A DNA stretch of 64,000 nucleotides, taken from the NCBI RefSeq assembly GCF_013112245.1, contig NZ_WVRN01000001.1:1616501-1680500 (forward strand), given 5' to 3'. Below the pieces are notes generated by a model. It did not search any database. It worked only from the letters and a program-made list of their open reading frames with translations, and was not told the origin of the DNA. Both the position numbers and the translations under genes were made by a program. Positions 8,043-20,165 of this stretch are shown here, piece by piece (position 1 is the first letter of the stretch; each line of letters starts with the position of its first letter). The stretch is from Ruegeria sp. HKCCD4315 (GTDB taxonomy: Bacteria > Pseudomonadota > Alphaproteobacteria > Rhodobacterales > Rhodobacteraceae).

Positions 8043-10715
8043 TTATCCTCCCAATACCTGCTCTGCGGCTTTGATCGCGGCATCTGCGTTCGAAGCGTCT
8101 TTGCCGCCGCCCTGGGCCATATCAGGTCGGCCTCCGCCGCCCTTGCCACCCAGCTCAACAACCGCTGCCTTGACCAGATCCACCGCCGAAACGGTTCCGG
8201 TCAGGTCGTCGGTCACACCGGCTGCGACCGCAGCCTTACCGCCCGTATCTGCGATGAGCAGTACGGCACCTGTTCCTAGACGGGCTTTATGTTCGTCGAT
8301 CAGCGCCGGAAGGTCTTTACCCGACACACCGCTCAGGGCTTGTGCCAGGAACTTGACGCCGTTGACTTCGCGCGCTTCGCTTCCGCCACCCTGCCCGGCG
8401 CCACCTGCCATTGCCAAATCGCGACGCAGCTGAGCGACTTCGTTTTGCAACGATTTGCGTTCATCCAGCAGGCTCTTTACCCGCGCGACAACGTCGTCCG
8501 GTTGCGCTTTCAGTTCCAGTGCAACCTGCGCAAGTCGGTGATCCTGAGCCGAAAGGTAACGGTTCGCCTCATCCCCGGTCAGCGCCTCGATCCGGCGCAC
8601 ACCGGCGCTGCTGGCGCTGTCGCCCAGTACCACAAACGTGCCGATATCCCCTGTCTGGCGCACATGCGTACCGCCGCACAGTTCGATCGACCAAGTTTCG
8701 CCATCCTGTCCCTTGCCAGTTGGCGCCTTACCCATCGAGACAACACGCACTTCGTCGCCGTATTTCTCGCCAAACAACGCTTGGGCTCCAAGCTCACGCG
8801 CATCGTCAGGGGTCATAATCCGGGTTTCAACGGTCGAGTTCTGGCGAATGAAGCTGTTCACCTCGCGCTCGACCTTTTGGATTTCCTCAAGGCTCAGCGC
8901 TTTGGAATGGCTGAAATCAAACCGCAGACGATCTGCTGCATTCAGCGAGCCACGCTGCGCCACGTGATCCCCCAATGCTTCCCGCAGTGCTTCGTGTAGC
9001 AGGTGCGTGGCCGAATGGTTGGCGCGAATGGCAGTACGGCGGGCGTGATCCACCTCAAGCTCGACCGCGTCGCCTTTGGACAGCTTGCCGTTTTCGACCG
9101 TTACCTTATGTGCATAGACTTTGCCGTCGGCGAATTTCCGGGTGTCCTCCACCCGGCTGAGGTCATCGCGGTCTTCGACTCGGCGCAGTTCACCCGTATC
9201 GCCAATCTGACCACCGGCCTCGCCATAAAACGGGGTCTGGTTCACGACAACCCAACCGCTGCCCCCTGCTTCGATGGCATCGACCAAAGCGCCATCTACG
9301 ACCAGCGCGGCAACTTGCGCTTCGGCCTTCTCTGTCTCATACCCAAGGAAATCCGTCGCACCGGCTGAGTCCAGCACGTCAAACCACACCGCCTGATCCG
9401 CAGCTTCGCCAGACCCGGCCCAGGCCGCCCGCGCCTTGGCTTTCTGTTCGGCCATTGCAGAATCAAACCCGTCGGTATCGACGGCACGACCCTTCTCGCG
9501 CAGCGCATCCTGCGTCAGGTCCAATGGGAAACCATAGGTGTCATAGAGTTTGAAAGCCGCCGCCCCTTGTAAAGGCGCGCCTTCGGCTAGCCCTGCAACC
9601 TCGTCATCCAACAGCTTCAAACCGCGATCCAGTGTTTGCTTGAACTTGGTTTCCTCAAGCAACAGCGTCTCTTCGATTAAGGGCTGGGCCTGGGTCAACT
9701 CCGAGTAATGCCCTCCCATGAGCTGCACCAACGACGGCACGAGGCGATGCATGACAGGATCCTTGGCCCCCAACAGGTGCGCATGGCGCATGGCGCGGCG
9801 CATGATCCGGCGCAGAACATAACCGCGCCCATCATTGCTGGGCATGACCCCATCGGCAATCAGGAACGAGGTGGAACGAAGGTGGTCAGCAATCACGCGG
9901 TGATGCACATTCTGGTCACCATAGGGATCCACGCCGGTCGCATCTGCAGACGCCTCGATCAGAGTTTTGAACAGGTCAGTGTCATAGTTGTCATGGCTGC
10001 CCTGCAGCAATGCGCCGATCCGTTCCAGTCCCATACCAGTGTCGATGGACTGCATGTCCAGTTCGACCATCGAGCCGTCTTCGAACTGCTCGTTTTGCAT
10101 GAAGACGACGTTCCAGATTTCGATAAAACGGTCGCCATCTTCTTCGGCCGATCCCGGAGGGCCACCCCAGATGTGATCGCCATGGTCATAGAAGATCTCG
10201 GTGCATGGTCCGCAGGGTCCGGTCGGGCCCATCTGCCAGAAATTATCATTGGTCGCGATCCGGATGATGCGATCTTCGGGCACGCCAACCTTTTTCCAGA
10301 TCTCAAACGCCTCGTCATCGGTGTGATAGACCGTGGTCAACAGGCGGTTCTTGTCGATGCCGAATTCCTTGGTAATCAGGTTCCAAGCGAACGGGATAGC
10401 GTCATGCTTAAAGTAATCCCCGAATGAAAAGTTGCCCAACATCTCGAAAAACGTGTGGTGACGCGCGGTATAGCCCACATTGTCGAGGTCGTTATGTTTG
10501 CCACCGGCCCGTACACATTTCTGTGCCGTCGTGGCACGTGTATAGTCGCGGGTTTCCAGACCGGTGAACAGGTTCTTGAACTGAACCATGCCCGAGTTCA
10601 CGAACATCAGCGTTGGGTCGTTACGCGGCACCAGCGGGCTGGATGCCACAACCTCATGCCCCTGTTTTTCAAAGTAGTTCAGAAAGGTCGATCGGATGTC
10701 GTTCAGGGTTGGCAT
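8043..10715 (-). CDS. alaS: Alanine-tRNA ligase
   Basis: 890-residue class II aminoacyl-tRNA synthetase that charges tRNA-Ala and edits mischarged Ser/Gly. The catalytic core begins [20 protein letters not shown]. The editing domain has [16 protein letters not shown] and [13 protein letters not shown] as zinc/editing motifs. The C-terminal DHHA1 region ends in [16 protein letters not shown]. The ATG at 10715 gives the family's standard N-terminus and follows GAGAGA; the in-frame extension to 10748 is not needed. It heads a two-gene unit with DUF1330. Confidence 0.97.
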   Translation of the reverse strand: MPTLNDIRSTFLNYFEKQGHEVVASSPLVPRNDPTLMFVNSGMVQFKNLFTGLETRDYTRATTAQKCVRAGGKHNDLDNVGYTARHHTFFEMLGNFSFGDYFKHDAIPFAWNLITKEFGIDKNRLLTTVYHTDDEAFEIWKKVGVPEDRIIRIATNDNFWQMGPTGPCGPCTEIFYDHGDHIWGGPPGSAEEDGDRFIEIWNVVFMQNEQFEDGSMVELDMQSIDTGMGLERIGALLQGSHDNYDTDLFKTLIEASADATGVDPYGDQNVHHRVIADHLRSTSFLIADGVMPSNDGRGYVLRRIMRRAMRHAHLLGAKDPVMHRLVPSLVQLMGGHYSELTQAQPLIEETLLLEETKFKQTLDRGLKLLDDEVAGLAEGAPLQGAAAFKLYDTYGFPLDLTQDALREKGRAVDTDGFDSAMAEQKAKARAAWAGSGEAADQAVWFDVLDSAGATDFLGYETEKAEAQVAALVVDGALVDAIEAGGSGWVVVNQTPFYGEAGGQIGDTGELRRVEDRDDLSRVEDTRKFADGKVYAHKVTVENGKLSKGDAVELEVDHARRTAIRANHSATHLLHEALREALGDHVAQRGSLNAADRLRFDFSHSKALSLEEIQKVEREVNSFIRQNSTVETRIMTPDDARELGAQALFGEKYGDEVRVVSMGKAPTGKGQDGETWSIELCGGTHVRQTGDIGTFVVLGDSASSAGVRRIEALTGDEANRYLSAQDHRLAQVALELKAQPDDVVARVKSLLDERKSLQNEVAQLRRDLAMAGGAGQGGGSEAREVNGVKFLAQALSGVSGKDLPALIDEHKARLGTGAVLLIADTGGKAAVAAGVTDDLTGTVSAVDLVKAAVVELGGKGGGGRPDMAQGGGKDASNADAAIKAAEQVLGG

Positions 10716-10805
10716 AGGGCTCTCTCGGCGCACATAAATCTTGGTCACCGCAGGTTTATCCCTCTGTCAGAAAAGTGTCCACAGCAGAGGTGCGCCAGAA
10801 TGCAG

Positions 10806-10840
10806 CAAGGCGGCCCGATGGACCGCCTTGTTTCGTTCTT
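10806..10840. terminator. Inverted repeat downstream of recA (weak terminator)
   Basis: CAAGGCGG / CCGCCTTG stem with a 9-base loop in the gap between recA and alaS. Read on the recA strand it lacks a good U-run; on the other strand it is followed by a T-rich stretch. A role in ending the recA transcript is only likely by position. Confidence 0.35.
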
Positions 10841-10892
10841 GCCTACTTTCGTTTGGAAATAACCGGACTTCCAGTTTTCCAATCAGCGATCG

Positions 10893-11960
10893 TCACGCTT
10901 CAAGGATATCATCATCCTCGACAGCACCCGGTGGCATATCGAAATCCAGCCCATGTGCAGCGCGGATCTTGTCTTCAATGTCCAAGGCGATCCGGCTGTT
11001 GTCACGCAAATATTGCTTGGCGTTCTCACGCCCCTGCCCGATCCGTTCGTCGCCATAGCTGAACCAAGACCCCGATTTCTCGACCACGCCAGCTTTAACA
11101 CCCAGATCCAGTAGCTCACCCATTTTCGAGATACCTTCGCCGTACATGATGTCGAATTCGACCTGCTTGAACGGAGGAGCAACTTTGTTCTTCACGACCT
11201 TGACGCGTGTTTGGTTGCCGACAACCTCGTCCCGGTCCTTGATCGCACCGATGCGGCGGATATCTAGACGCACAGAGCTGTAGAACTTCAACGCGTTACC
11301 ACCGGTGGTGGTTTCCGGGCTGCCGAACATCACACCGATTTTCATCCGAATCTGGTTGATAAAGATCACCATACAATTCGAACGGCTGATCGAACCGGTC
11401 AGTTTCCGCATTGCCTGACTCATCAGACGGGCCTGAACGCCAACATTGCTGTCGCCCATGTCGCCTTCAAGCTCGGATTTCGGTGTCAGCGCCGCCACCG
11501 AGTCGACAACGACCATGTTGACCGCACCCGACCGCACCAGCGTATCGGTGATTTCCAGAGCTTGTTCACCCGTGTCCGGCTGCGAAATCAGCAGCTCATC
11601 CAAATCAACGCCCAGTTTGCGGGCATATTGCGGGTCCAACGCGTGCTCAGCATCAACAAAGGCACAAACACCACCGCGTTTTTGTTGTTCGGCAATACAA
11701 TGCAGTGTCAGCGTCGTTTTACCCGAACTTTCCGGGCCGTAGATTTCAACAATCCGCCCCATCGGCAGGCCGCCGATTCCCAGCGCGATGTCCAAACCCA
11801 GCGAGCCGGTTGAGCTTGCTTCGATATCCTGCGTGGCACCTTCGCCCAGCTTCATGATCGAGCCTTTACCGAATTGCCGTTCGATCTGGGCCAGTGCGCT
11901 GTCGAGCGCCTTTTGCTTGTCTGCGTTTTTCTTGTCGCTCATTGTCAGAAGATCCGCCAT
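10893..11960 (-). CDS. recA: Recombinase RecA
   Basis: 355-residue DNA strand-exchange ATPase, also the co-protease for LexA. The Walker A is GPESSGKTT, and there are [14 protein letters not shown] and a [13 protein letters not shown] region (loop L2). The C-terminus is acidic (VEDDDILEA). I place the start at the ATG at 11960 ([11 protein letters not shown]); the longer in-frame reading to 12059 would run over the SOS operator. The SOS box lies about 55 bases before this start. Confidence 0.97.
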   Translation of the reverse strand: MADLLTMSDKKNADKQKALDSALAQIERQFGKGSIMKLGEGATQDIEASSTGSLGLDIALGIGGLPMGRIVEIYGPESSGKTTLTLHCIAEQQKRGGVCAFVDAEHALDPQYARKLGVDLDELLISQPDTGEQALEITDTLVRSGAVNMVVVDSVAALTPKSELEGDMGDSNVGVQARLMSQAMRKLTGSISRSNCMVIFINQIRMKIGVMFGSPETTTGGNALKFYSSVRLDIRRIGAIKDRDEVVGNQTRVKVVKNKVAPPFKQVEFDIMYGEGISKMGELLDLGVKAGVVEKSGSWFSYGDERIGQGRENAKQYLRDNSRIALDIEDKIRAAHGLDFDMPPGAVEDDDILEA

Positions 11961-12015
11961 TGTCCTGTCGCCTTCCCTTTTGTCACACCCTTGATCGGGC
12001 GGCAATCGCTGCTTT

Positions 12016-12030
12016 GTTCGCCTCTTGTTC
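12016..12030. promoter_or_regulatory. LexA (SOS) box of recA
   Basis: GTTCGCCTCTTGTTC matches the alphaproteobacterial LexA site GTTC-N7-GTTC exactly. It lies 55-70 bases before the recA start codon, where autoregulated SOS control of recA is expected. Confidence 0.85.
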
Positions 12031-12152
12031 CTTATGGGACCAAAAAGAGAACATTTCAACTAAAACTTACAGAACTCACTCTTCTGCAATTGTGTTAAAG
12101 AGTCGTTTACGACAATCTGTGCAAGCAATCAGGACAAGGCGGAACGCGGTAC

Positions 12153-12746
12153 ATGCTTGTTTTCTTTGAAGAACGTCTGGCTTTTCTTGCCGTTCCCAAG
12201 ACTGGCAGCACGGCTTATCATACGGCCTTGCGTGATCGAGCTGATCTTGTGGTCACTCATCCACCAGAACTGAAACACGCGCCGGTGCGCCGGTTTGACC
12301 GCTTTTTTCAAAACATGTTTTTGAAAATGTACGACACGGAAATGGAAATCATGGCTGTTGTACGTGAACCCATCGACTGGCTGGGCAGTTGGTATCGGTT
12401 TCGCAGTCGCGAAGACCTGATTGGTCACCCTCATTCCACCCGCGACATGAGTTTTGACAAGTTTGTGCAAGCCTATATGCAAAACCAACGCCCTGAGTTT
12501 GCCGATGTTGGAAGCCAAAGTCAGTTTTTCCGCACCCGAAGCAATGGGCGTGGAGCGACACATGTCTTCAAATATGAAAACCAGACTGGGATTTTGGACT
12601 TTTTGCAAACGCGGCTGAACATGGACATCGTCTTGCCACGTGAAAACGTGTCACCTGCAGGAGATCTGAGCCTTTCGCCGAGTACTGAACGACAATTCCG
12701 CAATTCACATGCAGCGGAGTTTGCCATTCATAACGCGGCGCTTTGA
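12153..12746 (+). CDS. Sulfotransferase-like protein
   Basis: 197-residue protein with the two PAPS-binding signatures of cytosolic/Golgi-type sulfotransferases. PKTGST near residue 16 fits the 5'-phosphosulfate loop and AVVREPIDWLGSWYRF near residue 70 fits the 3'-phosphate site. It is shorter than typical 250-300-residue sulfotransferases, so it may be a compact member. The acceptor substrate is unknown. It is a single plus-strand gene between recA and cckA, and its stop abuts the cckA stop tail-to-tail with no gap. Confidence 0.75.
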   Translation: MLVFFEERLAFLAVPKTGSTAYHTALRDRADLVVTHPPELKHAPVRRFDRFFQNMFLKMYDTEMEIMAVVREPIDWLGSWYRFRSREDLIGHPHSTRDMSFDKFVQAYMQNQRPEFADVGSQSQFFRTRSNGRGATHVFKYENQTGILDFLQTRLNMDIVLPRENVSPAGDLSLSPSTERQFRNSHAAEFAIHNAAL

Positions 12747-15038
12747 TCAGTTCATTTGCTGAAAAACAGCCTCGGTCAACTGATTGAGTGAGAAAGGTTT
12801 GGGCAAGAACGTTGAGTTTGAAATGCCCGGCCCGGACTCGCCGAATGCGCCCTCGGTATATCCTGATACAAAGACAACGCGCGCGTCCGGGCGCGTTTCC
12901 CGCGCTTTGCGGACCCAGGTAGGCCCGTCCATTCCCGGCATGACCACATCCGTCACAAAGACATCCACGTTCAACGACGCGTCCTCGAGAAGTTTCAGCG
13001 CCTCTTCGGCCGAATCCGCTTCGAGAACGGTATAACCTTTCAATCGCAGCGCGCGGGTGGCAAAGGCGCGAACCGGTGCCTCGTCTTCGACCAGCAGCAC
13101 CACCCCTTCGCCTTGCCGTGCGCTTTGCGCGTCAGGTTTTGCCGGGTTTGTGATCTCGGTTTTTTCATCAGTCGCGCACACCGGCAAAAAGACTGTGAAC
13201 TCTGTACCGCGCCCGACAACACTATCGACGAAGATGAACCCGCCTGTTTGTTTCACAATGCCATAGACGGTCGAAAGACCAAGTCCAGTACCCTCACCTG
13301 TTCGTTTTGTTGTATAAAACGGCTCAAAAACCTTTTGCAGCTTGTCGGCTGGAATACCTGTCCCGCTGTCCACCACCTTGACCGTGACGTATTCGCCAGG
13401 TTGAACTGTCGCCCGATCTCGGCTGAACGGTTGGGACAATCGCATAACTTCGGTTTCGATACGAATCTCTCCGCCGTCAGGCATTGCGTCTCGGGCGTTG
13501 ACGACAAGGTTCATCAGAACCTGTTCCAATTGTCGTTTGTCTGCCCGCACCGGTTTGAGAACCGGGTCATGACTGAGCGTCAATTGCACCTTTTCACCCA
13601 CCAAACGGTTTAGCAGGTGAATAAGGTCCGAAATCGTGTCGCGCAGATCCAACACTTCGGGTCTGAGCGTTTGTTTTCGCGAGAACGCCAGAAGCTGACT
13701 GACCAGGGCCGCGGCACGGTTGGCGTTTTGGTTGATCTGAACAAGATCCCCAAAATCCGGATCGTTCTGGTCGTGCCGCAACAACAACAAATCGCAGTGA
13801 CCGGAAATCGCTGTTAGCAGATTGTTGAAATCATGCGCGACGCCTCCGGCCAATTGCCCCACGGCTTGCATTTTCTGACCCTGAACAAATTGCGCCTCCA
13901 GCGTTTTCAGCTCAGTCGCGTCGTTCAGGACTGCAATCAGCCCCACCTTGCCGTCGATGACAACTTTGCTCAATGTGACTTGAACAAAAATTTCTTTGTC
14001 GTCTCGGCTAAGCTGCAGAAACTCTGACCGAGGTACATCATCTTCCGAAGCGACCCCTGCAAGCCAATCCCGAAGCGGAACCCGCAGCCCTCGCATGATG
14101 TCGTCGATACAGGTTCCCTTTAGGCTGTCTTTCCCCAACAACTTTATCGCCAGCCTGTTCGTGTCGAGGATTGTGCCGTCCGACGAAAGGGTCAGGATTG
14201 GAATCGGAAGATCCTCGAAAGACGCACCGGCACCTTGTGTTGTGGACGTGCCGACAGGGATCAGGCCCAAATGTTGTTTCGACCCCGTGGTCGACAAATT
14301 AGCGACGGCGGCTGAGACCAGACCGTCACGGGCGTTCACCAAATTTGTGGCCCCAATTACCGGTGCACCGTCAAGAAAGACGTCCTGAACACGTTTCACG
14401 TCAGAACCAAGCATCTTTTCGGCAGCGGAATTGGCATGCTGGATTTCGCCTTTATGCCCAACGGAAAGAACCGGGATGGCCAAGTCACGGCTGTTTGCCC
14501 CCTCGCCCTCTTCAAAGCGCCAACAAAACAACTCGGTGTCCAGCCGAGACACGGTGAGGGATAACATGTTCGCGCTGTTGGGAAACTCATCATAGGCACG
14601 GCCATGCGATTGTGCCTGAGATTGCAACCGAAGCAAAACGGCCTGAGGGTTCGAAAAGGTCGATCGCAAGCATAAACTCAGGGACTTACCAGTTTCGGCC
14701 CCAAACCGTTTTTGTGCGTGTATGTTCGCGACCAGAATATCGCCAAACCTGTCGGCCACCAGAAAGGGGGCAACCTCCAGTTCCGCAAATGCCCTCATCA
14801 GGGCTGCACTGCGCTGTGCGGATCGGATGGCCAATCGCCCCTTTATCGTGACGCAAAGCACCGCAAATAAAAGGGAAACACCGGCCACTGTAAGGCCAGA
14901 ACTCCACTCCGGCGGCAACAGACCTGTGATTGGCGCTAAGGCGATCAAAAGAGCCAAGCTCAGAAGCGATCCTACGCGCGTCGCTGAAGGCAGTTGGGTG
15001 TAAGAGAGGTCGCGTACAGAAAATGCAGTGTCAGACAT
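12747..15038 (-). CDS. cckA: Hybrid sensor histidine kinase CckA (cell-cycle/CtrA phosphorelay)
   Basis: 763-residue membrane kinase. Two transmembrane helices lie at about 23-65, two PAS-like domains at about 85-375, the phospho-acceptor His402 in GGVAHDFNNLL, and an HATPase domain with NLVVNARDAMPDGG and GTGLGLSTVYGI. The C-terminal receiver domain has its phospho-Asp697 in FVTDVVMPGMDG. This architecture is that of CckA, which passes phosphate through ChpT to CtrA. In roseobacters this pathway controls motility and gene-transfer-agent release rather than essential cell division. Transcribed alone. Confidence 0.9.
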   Translation of the reverse strand: MSDTAFSVRDLSYTQLPSATRVGSLLSLALLIALAPITGLLPPEWSSGLTVAGVSLLFAVLCVTIKGRLAIRSAQRSAALMRAFAELEVAPFLVADRFGDILVANIHAQKRFGAETGKSLSLCLRSTFSNPQAVLLRLQSQAQSHGRAYDEFPNSANMLSLTVSRLDTELFCWRFEEGEGANSRDLAIPVLSVGHKGEIQHANSAAEKMLGSDVKRVQDVFLDGAPVIGATNLVNARDGLVSAAVANLSTTGSKQHLGLIPVGTSTTQGAGASFEDLPIPILTLSSDGTILDTNRLAIKLLGKDSLKGTCIDDIMRGLRVPLRDWLAGVASEDDVPRSEFLQLSRDDKEIFVQVTLSKVVIDGKVGLIAVLNDATELKTLEAQFVQGQKMQAVGQLAGGVAHDFNNLLTAISGHCDLLLLRHDQNDPDFGDLVQINQNANRAAALVSQLLAFSRKQTLRPEVLDLRDTISDLIHLLNRLVGEKVQLTLSHDPVLKPVRADKRQLEQVLMNLVVNARDAMPDGGEIRIETEVMRLSQPFSRDRATVQPGEYVTVKVVDSGTGIPADKLQKVFEPFYTTKRTGEGTGLGLSTVYGIVKQTGGFIFVDSVVGRGTEFTVFLPVCATDEKTEITNPAKPDAQSARQGEGVVLLVEDEAPVRAFATRALRLKGYTVLEADSAEEALKLLEDASLNVDVFVTDVVMPGMDGPTWVRKARETRPDARVVFVSGYTEGAFGESGPGISNSTFLPKPFSLNQLTEAVFQQMN

Positions 15039-15148
15039 AAACGGCTCAAACGCAAAAAGGTGTCGGAAGTAACATCCAAAATGGTTAATGCCCGCTTAAC
15101 TAAAGAATGCGGGAAATTATCTACCTTAGGTTGTTATTTGCCGGAGCC

Positions 15149-16306
15149 TTATCTCGTCAAGTGTGCCGTGAAAAACCCGTCTGACCCGTGTGCGACTTGC
15201 CATGATTTGCGAAATGTCTCGGCCCATTCCGGGTTTCGCGCCAAAAAGGAATCAACGATTGAGCCGTTTTCGTCAGTCAGAACCGAGCAGGTCGCATAGG
15301 CGAACACACCGCCCTTTCGAACTAAAGCGGTCGTATTCTGTAAAATTCCGGATTGGATTTGCGTGAGATCTTGCAAGCGCTCTTCGGTCAAAGCCCACTT
15401 TCCCGCAGGTGCGCGCCGCCACGACCCGCTTCCAGAACACGGAGCATCCGCAAGTACGATGTCAAAGGGCTTTTGTGCGTCTAGATCCTTTGACGTCAGA
15501 ATCTTCACGCGGGCCCCGGCGCGTTTTGCGCGCGCAGGAAGATCCCGCATCCGGGCTGCATTCACGTCATGGGCAAAGACTTCAACACCTTTAAACGCAG
15601 CCAAGGCCAGCGATTTGCCACCGCCCCCTGCGCAGTAGTCAAGGACACGCATGCCCGGCTGAAGCTCTAGCGCCGAAACAACCGCCTGACTGGCAGCGTC
15701 CTGCAATTCGACCAACCCGTCCTGATAGGCGCGGCCCTGTGCAATCTTACGCGCGCCTTCGGTCACTTCCAAAGCTGTCGTGCAAAACGCGTGAGGTTGT
15801 GCAATAACACCGTCGGCCTGCAGTGCGGCTATCGCAGACGCCGCATCAGCTTTGAGCAAGTTCACCCTTAAATGCACCGGAGCGCGTGATTGCAGCGCCT
15901 CGGCCACGGCCGGAGTCTCAGATCCCAACGAAGCCGAAAACCGGGGCCAAAGCCATTCGGGAATATCAAATCGTTCGGCGTCTGACCGAAAGGCCCGTGA
16001 GGTCTCTGACGGCTGCACGGGATCAGGCGCATGTCTGTCGCCTGTGAATATGGCTGCTGTGTCCCCACCTTGCGCCCGGATCGCTCCGATCATCAATCCG
16101 CGTCCGCTGTGGCTGCTGCCAAGCGCTGCAAAGGATCGCTGGCAGCGCAGTGCATCAAACACATGATCCCGTACCGCTGCGCGATCTTTTGATCCTGCAA
16201 AGCGGCTGCGACGTGCCCATCCGGTCAACGCCTTTTCAACGGGCGCTCCGGTCAAAATCTCGTCCAAGATTTCAATCGCGGCCTGAACACGAGCTGCCGG
16301 GGTCAT
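15149..16306 (-). CDS. RsmB/NSUN-family RNA (cytosine-5) methyltransferase
   Basis: 385-residue SAM-dependent methyltransferase. The SAM-binding motif is VLDYCAGGGGKSLALAA. The two catalytic cysteine motifs are DAPCSGSGSWRR (motif IV) and ATCSVLTDENG (motif VI), diagnostic for m5C RNA methyltransferases. The N-terminus is the NusB-like helical part seen in short RsmB relatives. It should modify rRNA or tRNA; the exact base is not predictable. It lies directly downstream of guaB, with a hairpin between. Confidence 0.9.
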   Translation of the reverse strand: MTPAARVQAAIEILDEILTGAPVEKALTGWARRSRFAGSKDRAAVRDHVFDALRCQRSFAALGSSHSGRGLMIGAIRAQGGDTAAIFTGDRHAPDPVQPSETSRAFRSDAERFDIPEWLWPRFSASLGSETPAVAEALQSRAPVHLRVNLLKADAASAIAALQADGVIAQPHAFCTTALEVTEGARKIAQGRAYQDGLVELQDAASQAVVSALELQPGMRVLDYCAGGGGKSLALAAFKGVEVFAHDVNAARMRDLPARAKRAGARVKILTSKDLDAQKPFDIVLADAPCSGSGSWRRAPAGKWALTEERLQDLTQIQSGILQNTTALVRKGGVFAYATCSVLTDENGSIVDSFLARNPEWAETFRKSWQVAHGSDGFFTAHLTR

Positions 16307-16334
16307 GTCGACCTCCCTAAGGTGTGGGTGAACG

Positions 16335-16361
16335 CAAAACGGCGCCCGTGTCTGGGCGCCG
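16335..16361 (-). terminator. Terminator after guaB
   Basis: CGGCGCC / GGCGCCG stem (16340-16346 with 16355-16361) with an 8-base loop. Read on the minus strand it is followed by TTTT. It lies 20-45 bases after the guaB stop and before the methyltransferase start. Confidence 0.65.
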
Positions 16362-16380
16362 CATGCAACAGGTCAGCAGA

Positions 16381-17982
<1,602 letters not shown>

Positions 17983-18035
17983 TCAACATCATATCTTGCG
18001 CCCAATACGCGCGAATATGAAAAGGTATGTCTCTG

Positions 18036-20084
18036 ATGACCACCGACCCACTTGTCGTCTTTACGCCCTCTGGCAAACGCGGACACTTCCCTGTTGGAAC
18101 TCCGATTCTAACTGCGGCCCGTCAGTTGGGCGTCGATCTGGATTCGGTCTGCGGCGGGCGTGGAATCTGCTCCAAATGTCAGATCACACCCAGCTACGGC
18201 GAGTTTCCCAAGCACGGCGTCACCGTATCCGAAAACGCGCTGAGCGAATGGAACGCGGTTGAACAGCGCTATGACGACAAGCGAGGCTTGAAACCGGGCC
18301 GTCGTCTGGGATGTCAGGCGTCCGTGCAAGGTGATGTCGTGATCGATGTCCCACCCGAAAGCCAGGTGCACCGTCAGGTCGTGCGTAAGGCGGCCGCGGC
18401 CCGCGCCATCACCATGGACCCGGCCACCCGCCTGTACTTCGTGGTCGTCGAAGAACCCGACATGCATTCGCCCACGGGCGATCTTGAGCGTCTGGAACGC
18501 GCCCTGCGCGAGCAGTGGAAGATCGAAGCTGTCACAGCCGATCTGTCGCTTTTGTCCAAGCTGCAGCCGGTTCTGCGCAAGGGCAAGTGGGAGGCCACGG
18601 TGGCCGTTCACAAGGGCCACAACGACAGCGTTGCCCGCATTGTCGAAATCTGGCCGGGCCTGCATGAAGGCGGGCTTTATGGCTTGGCAATCGACCTCGG
18701 CTCGACCACCATCGCAGCCCACCTGACCGACCTGGAAACGGGTGAGGTCAAGGCGTCCTCGGGTCTGATGAACCCGCAAATTCGCTTTGGCGAAGATCTG
18801 ATGAGCCGCGTTTCATATTCAATGATGAATCCGGGTGGTGATCAGGAAATGACCAAAGCCGTGCGCGAGGCGATCAACGATCTGACCACCTCAATTGCCG
18901 AAGAGGCCAAGATCGACGCCGCACTGATCGTGGAAACCGTATTTGTTTGTAACCCGGTCATGCACCACTTGCTGTTGGGTCTGGATCCGGTTGAGCTGGG
19001 GCAAGCGCCTTTTGCGCTGGCCACATCGGAAAGCATGTCCCTGCCCGCGCGCGAGATGGATCTGACGACCATGAACCCGCGCGCACAGATCTACATCCTT
19101 CCTTGCATTGCGGGCCATGTGGGCGCGGACTGCGCAGCCGTGGCGCTGTCGGAGGAACCGGGCAAATCCGAAGATCTGGTCTTGATCGTGGACGTAGGCA
19201 CCAACGCGGAAATCCTGTTGGGCAACACCAGCCGCGTTCTAGCCTGTTCTTCGCCAACCGGACCTGCGTTTGAGGGTGCTCAGATCAGCTCGGGGCAGCG
19301 CGCGGCCCCCGGCGCAATCGAGCGGATTGAGATCGACCCTGTTACCAAAGAACCACGTTTCCGCGTGATCGGGTCCGAAAAGTGGTCGGATGAGGACGGG
19401 TTTGACCAAGATATAGCAACCACTGGCATCACAGGCATCTGTGGTTCCGGCATCATCGAGGCCGTTGCTGAAATGCGTATCGCCGGCTTGCTGGATGAAA
19501 GCGGATTGATTGGTTCGGCCGAGCAGACCGGTACAGCACGCTGTGTCCCCGAAGGACGAACCCATGCCTATCTGATCCACGACGCCAGCGCCGAAGGTGG
19601 CCCGCGCATCACCGTCACCCAAGGCGACATTCGCGCCATCCAGCTGGCAAAATCGGCGCTTTATGCCGGTGCGCGCCTGTTGATGGATGAGATGGATGTC
19701 GACCGTGTCGATCGTGTGGTTCTGGCCGGTGCGTTCGGGGCGCATATCTCGACCAAGCATGCGATGGTTCTGGGGATGATCCCGGATGCGCCGCTGGACA
19801 AGGTCACTAGCGCGGGCAACGCCGCAGGAACCGGTGCACGTATTGCACTGTGCAATATCGCAGCACGGACTGAGATTGAACGCGTCGTACGCGAGATCAC
19901 GAAAATTGAAACCGCTATCGAACCAAAGTTCCAGGATCACTTCGTCGCGGCCAACGCGATTCCACACAAAACTGATCCATTCCCGGAACTGGCGCAGGTT
20001 GTCACGTTGCCCCACCCAAGCTTCAACACAGGCGGTGCCGACGCCGAAGCCGGTGGCGGCCGTCGCCGTCGGCGTCGCGGATAA
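18036..20084 (+). CDS. RACo/RamA-type ATP-dependent activator of corrinoid proteins, with Arg-rich tail
   Basis: About 682 residues. An N-terminal plant-type 2Fe-2S ferredoxin domain has cysteines in DSVCGGRGICSKCQ and LGCQA. A linker is followed by a large ASKHA-fold ATPase region (DUF4445) with AIDLGSTTIAAHLTD, VDVGTNAEI, GPAFEGAQIS and VVLAGAFGAHIS. Such proteins re-reduce cob(II)alamin on corrinoid methyl carriers. The protein ends GGADAEAGGGRRRRRRG, a tail absent from classical RACo and similar to that of the methyltransferase at 29250. The ATG at 18036 has a workable ribosome site; 18027 is possible. Probably reactivates a split methionine synthase or another methyl-transfer system. Confidence 0.85.
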   Translation: MTTDPLVVFTPSGKRGHFPVGTPILTAARQLGVDLDSVCGGRGICSKCQITPSYGEFPKHGVTVSENALSEWNAVEQRYDDKRGLKPGRRLGCQASVQGDVVIDVPPESQVHRQVVRKAAAARAITMDPATRLYFVVVEEPDMHSPTGDLERLERALREQWKIEAVTADLSLLSKLQPVLRKGKWEATVAVHKGHNDSVARIVEIWPGLHEGGLYGLAIDLGSTTIAAHLTDLETGEVKASSGLMNPQIRFGEDLMSRVSYSMMNPGGDQEMTKAVREAINDLTTSIAEEAKIDAALIVETVFVCNPVMHHLLLGLDPVELGQAPFALATSESMSLPAREMDLTTMNPRAQIYILPCIAGHVGADCAAVALSEEPGKSEDLVLIVDVGTNAEILLGNTSRVLACSSPTGPAFEGAQISSGQRAAPGAIERIEIDPVTKEPRFRVIGSEKWSDEDGFDQDIATTGITGICGSGIIEAVAEMRIAGLLDESGLIGSAEQTGTARCVPEGRTHAYLIHDASAEGGPRITVTQGDIRAIQLAKSALYAGARLLMDEMDVDRVDRVVLAGAFGAHISTKHAMVLGMIPDAPLDKVTSAGNAAGTGARIALCNIAARTEIERVVREITKIETAIEPKFQDHFVAANAIPHKTDPFPELAQVVTLPHPSFNTGGADAEAGGGRRRRRRG

Positions 20085-20093
20085 TCATACATT

Positions 20094-20125
20094 GGAACGA
20101 CCGGCACTTGGTTGCCGGTCGTTCC
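20094..20125. terminator. 13-bp hairpin between convergent genes
   Basis: GGAACGACCGGCA / TGCCGGTCGTTCC with a 6-base loop, just after the activator gene and before the end of the universal stress gene. The stem is very stable but neither side has a good T-run. Confidence 0.6.
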
Positions 20126-20165
20126 TTGCAGAAACTCCAAGTTCAATGGCCGTCAATGCCAGGAA

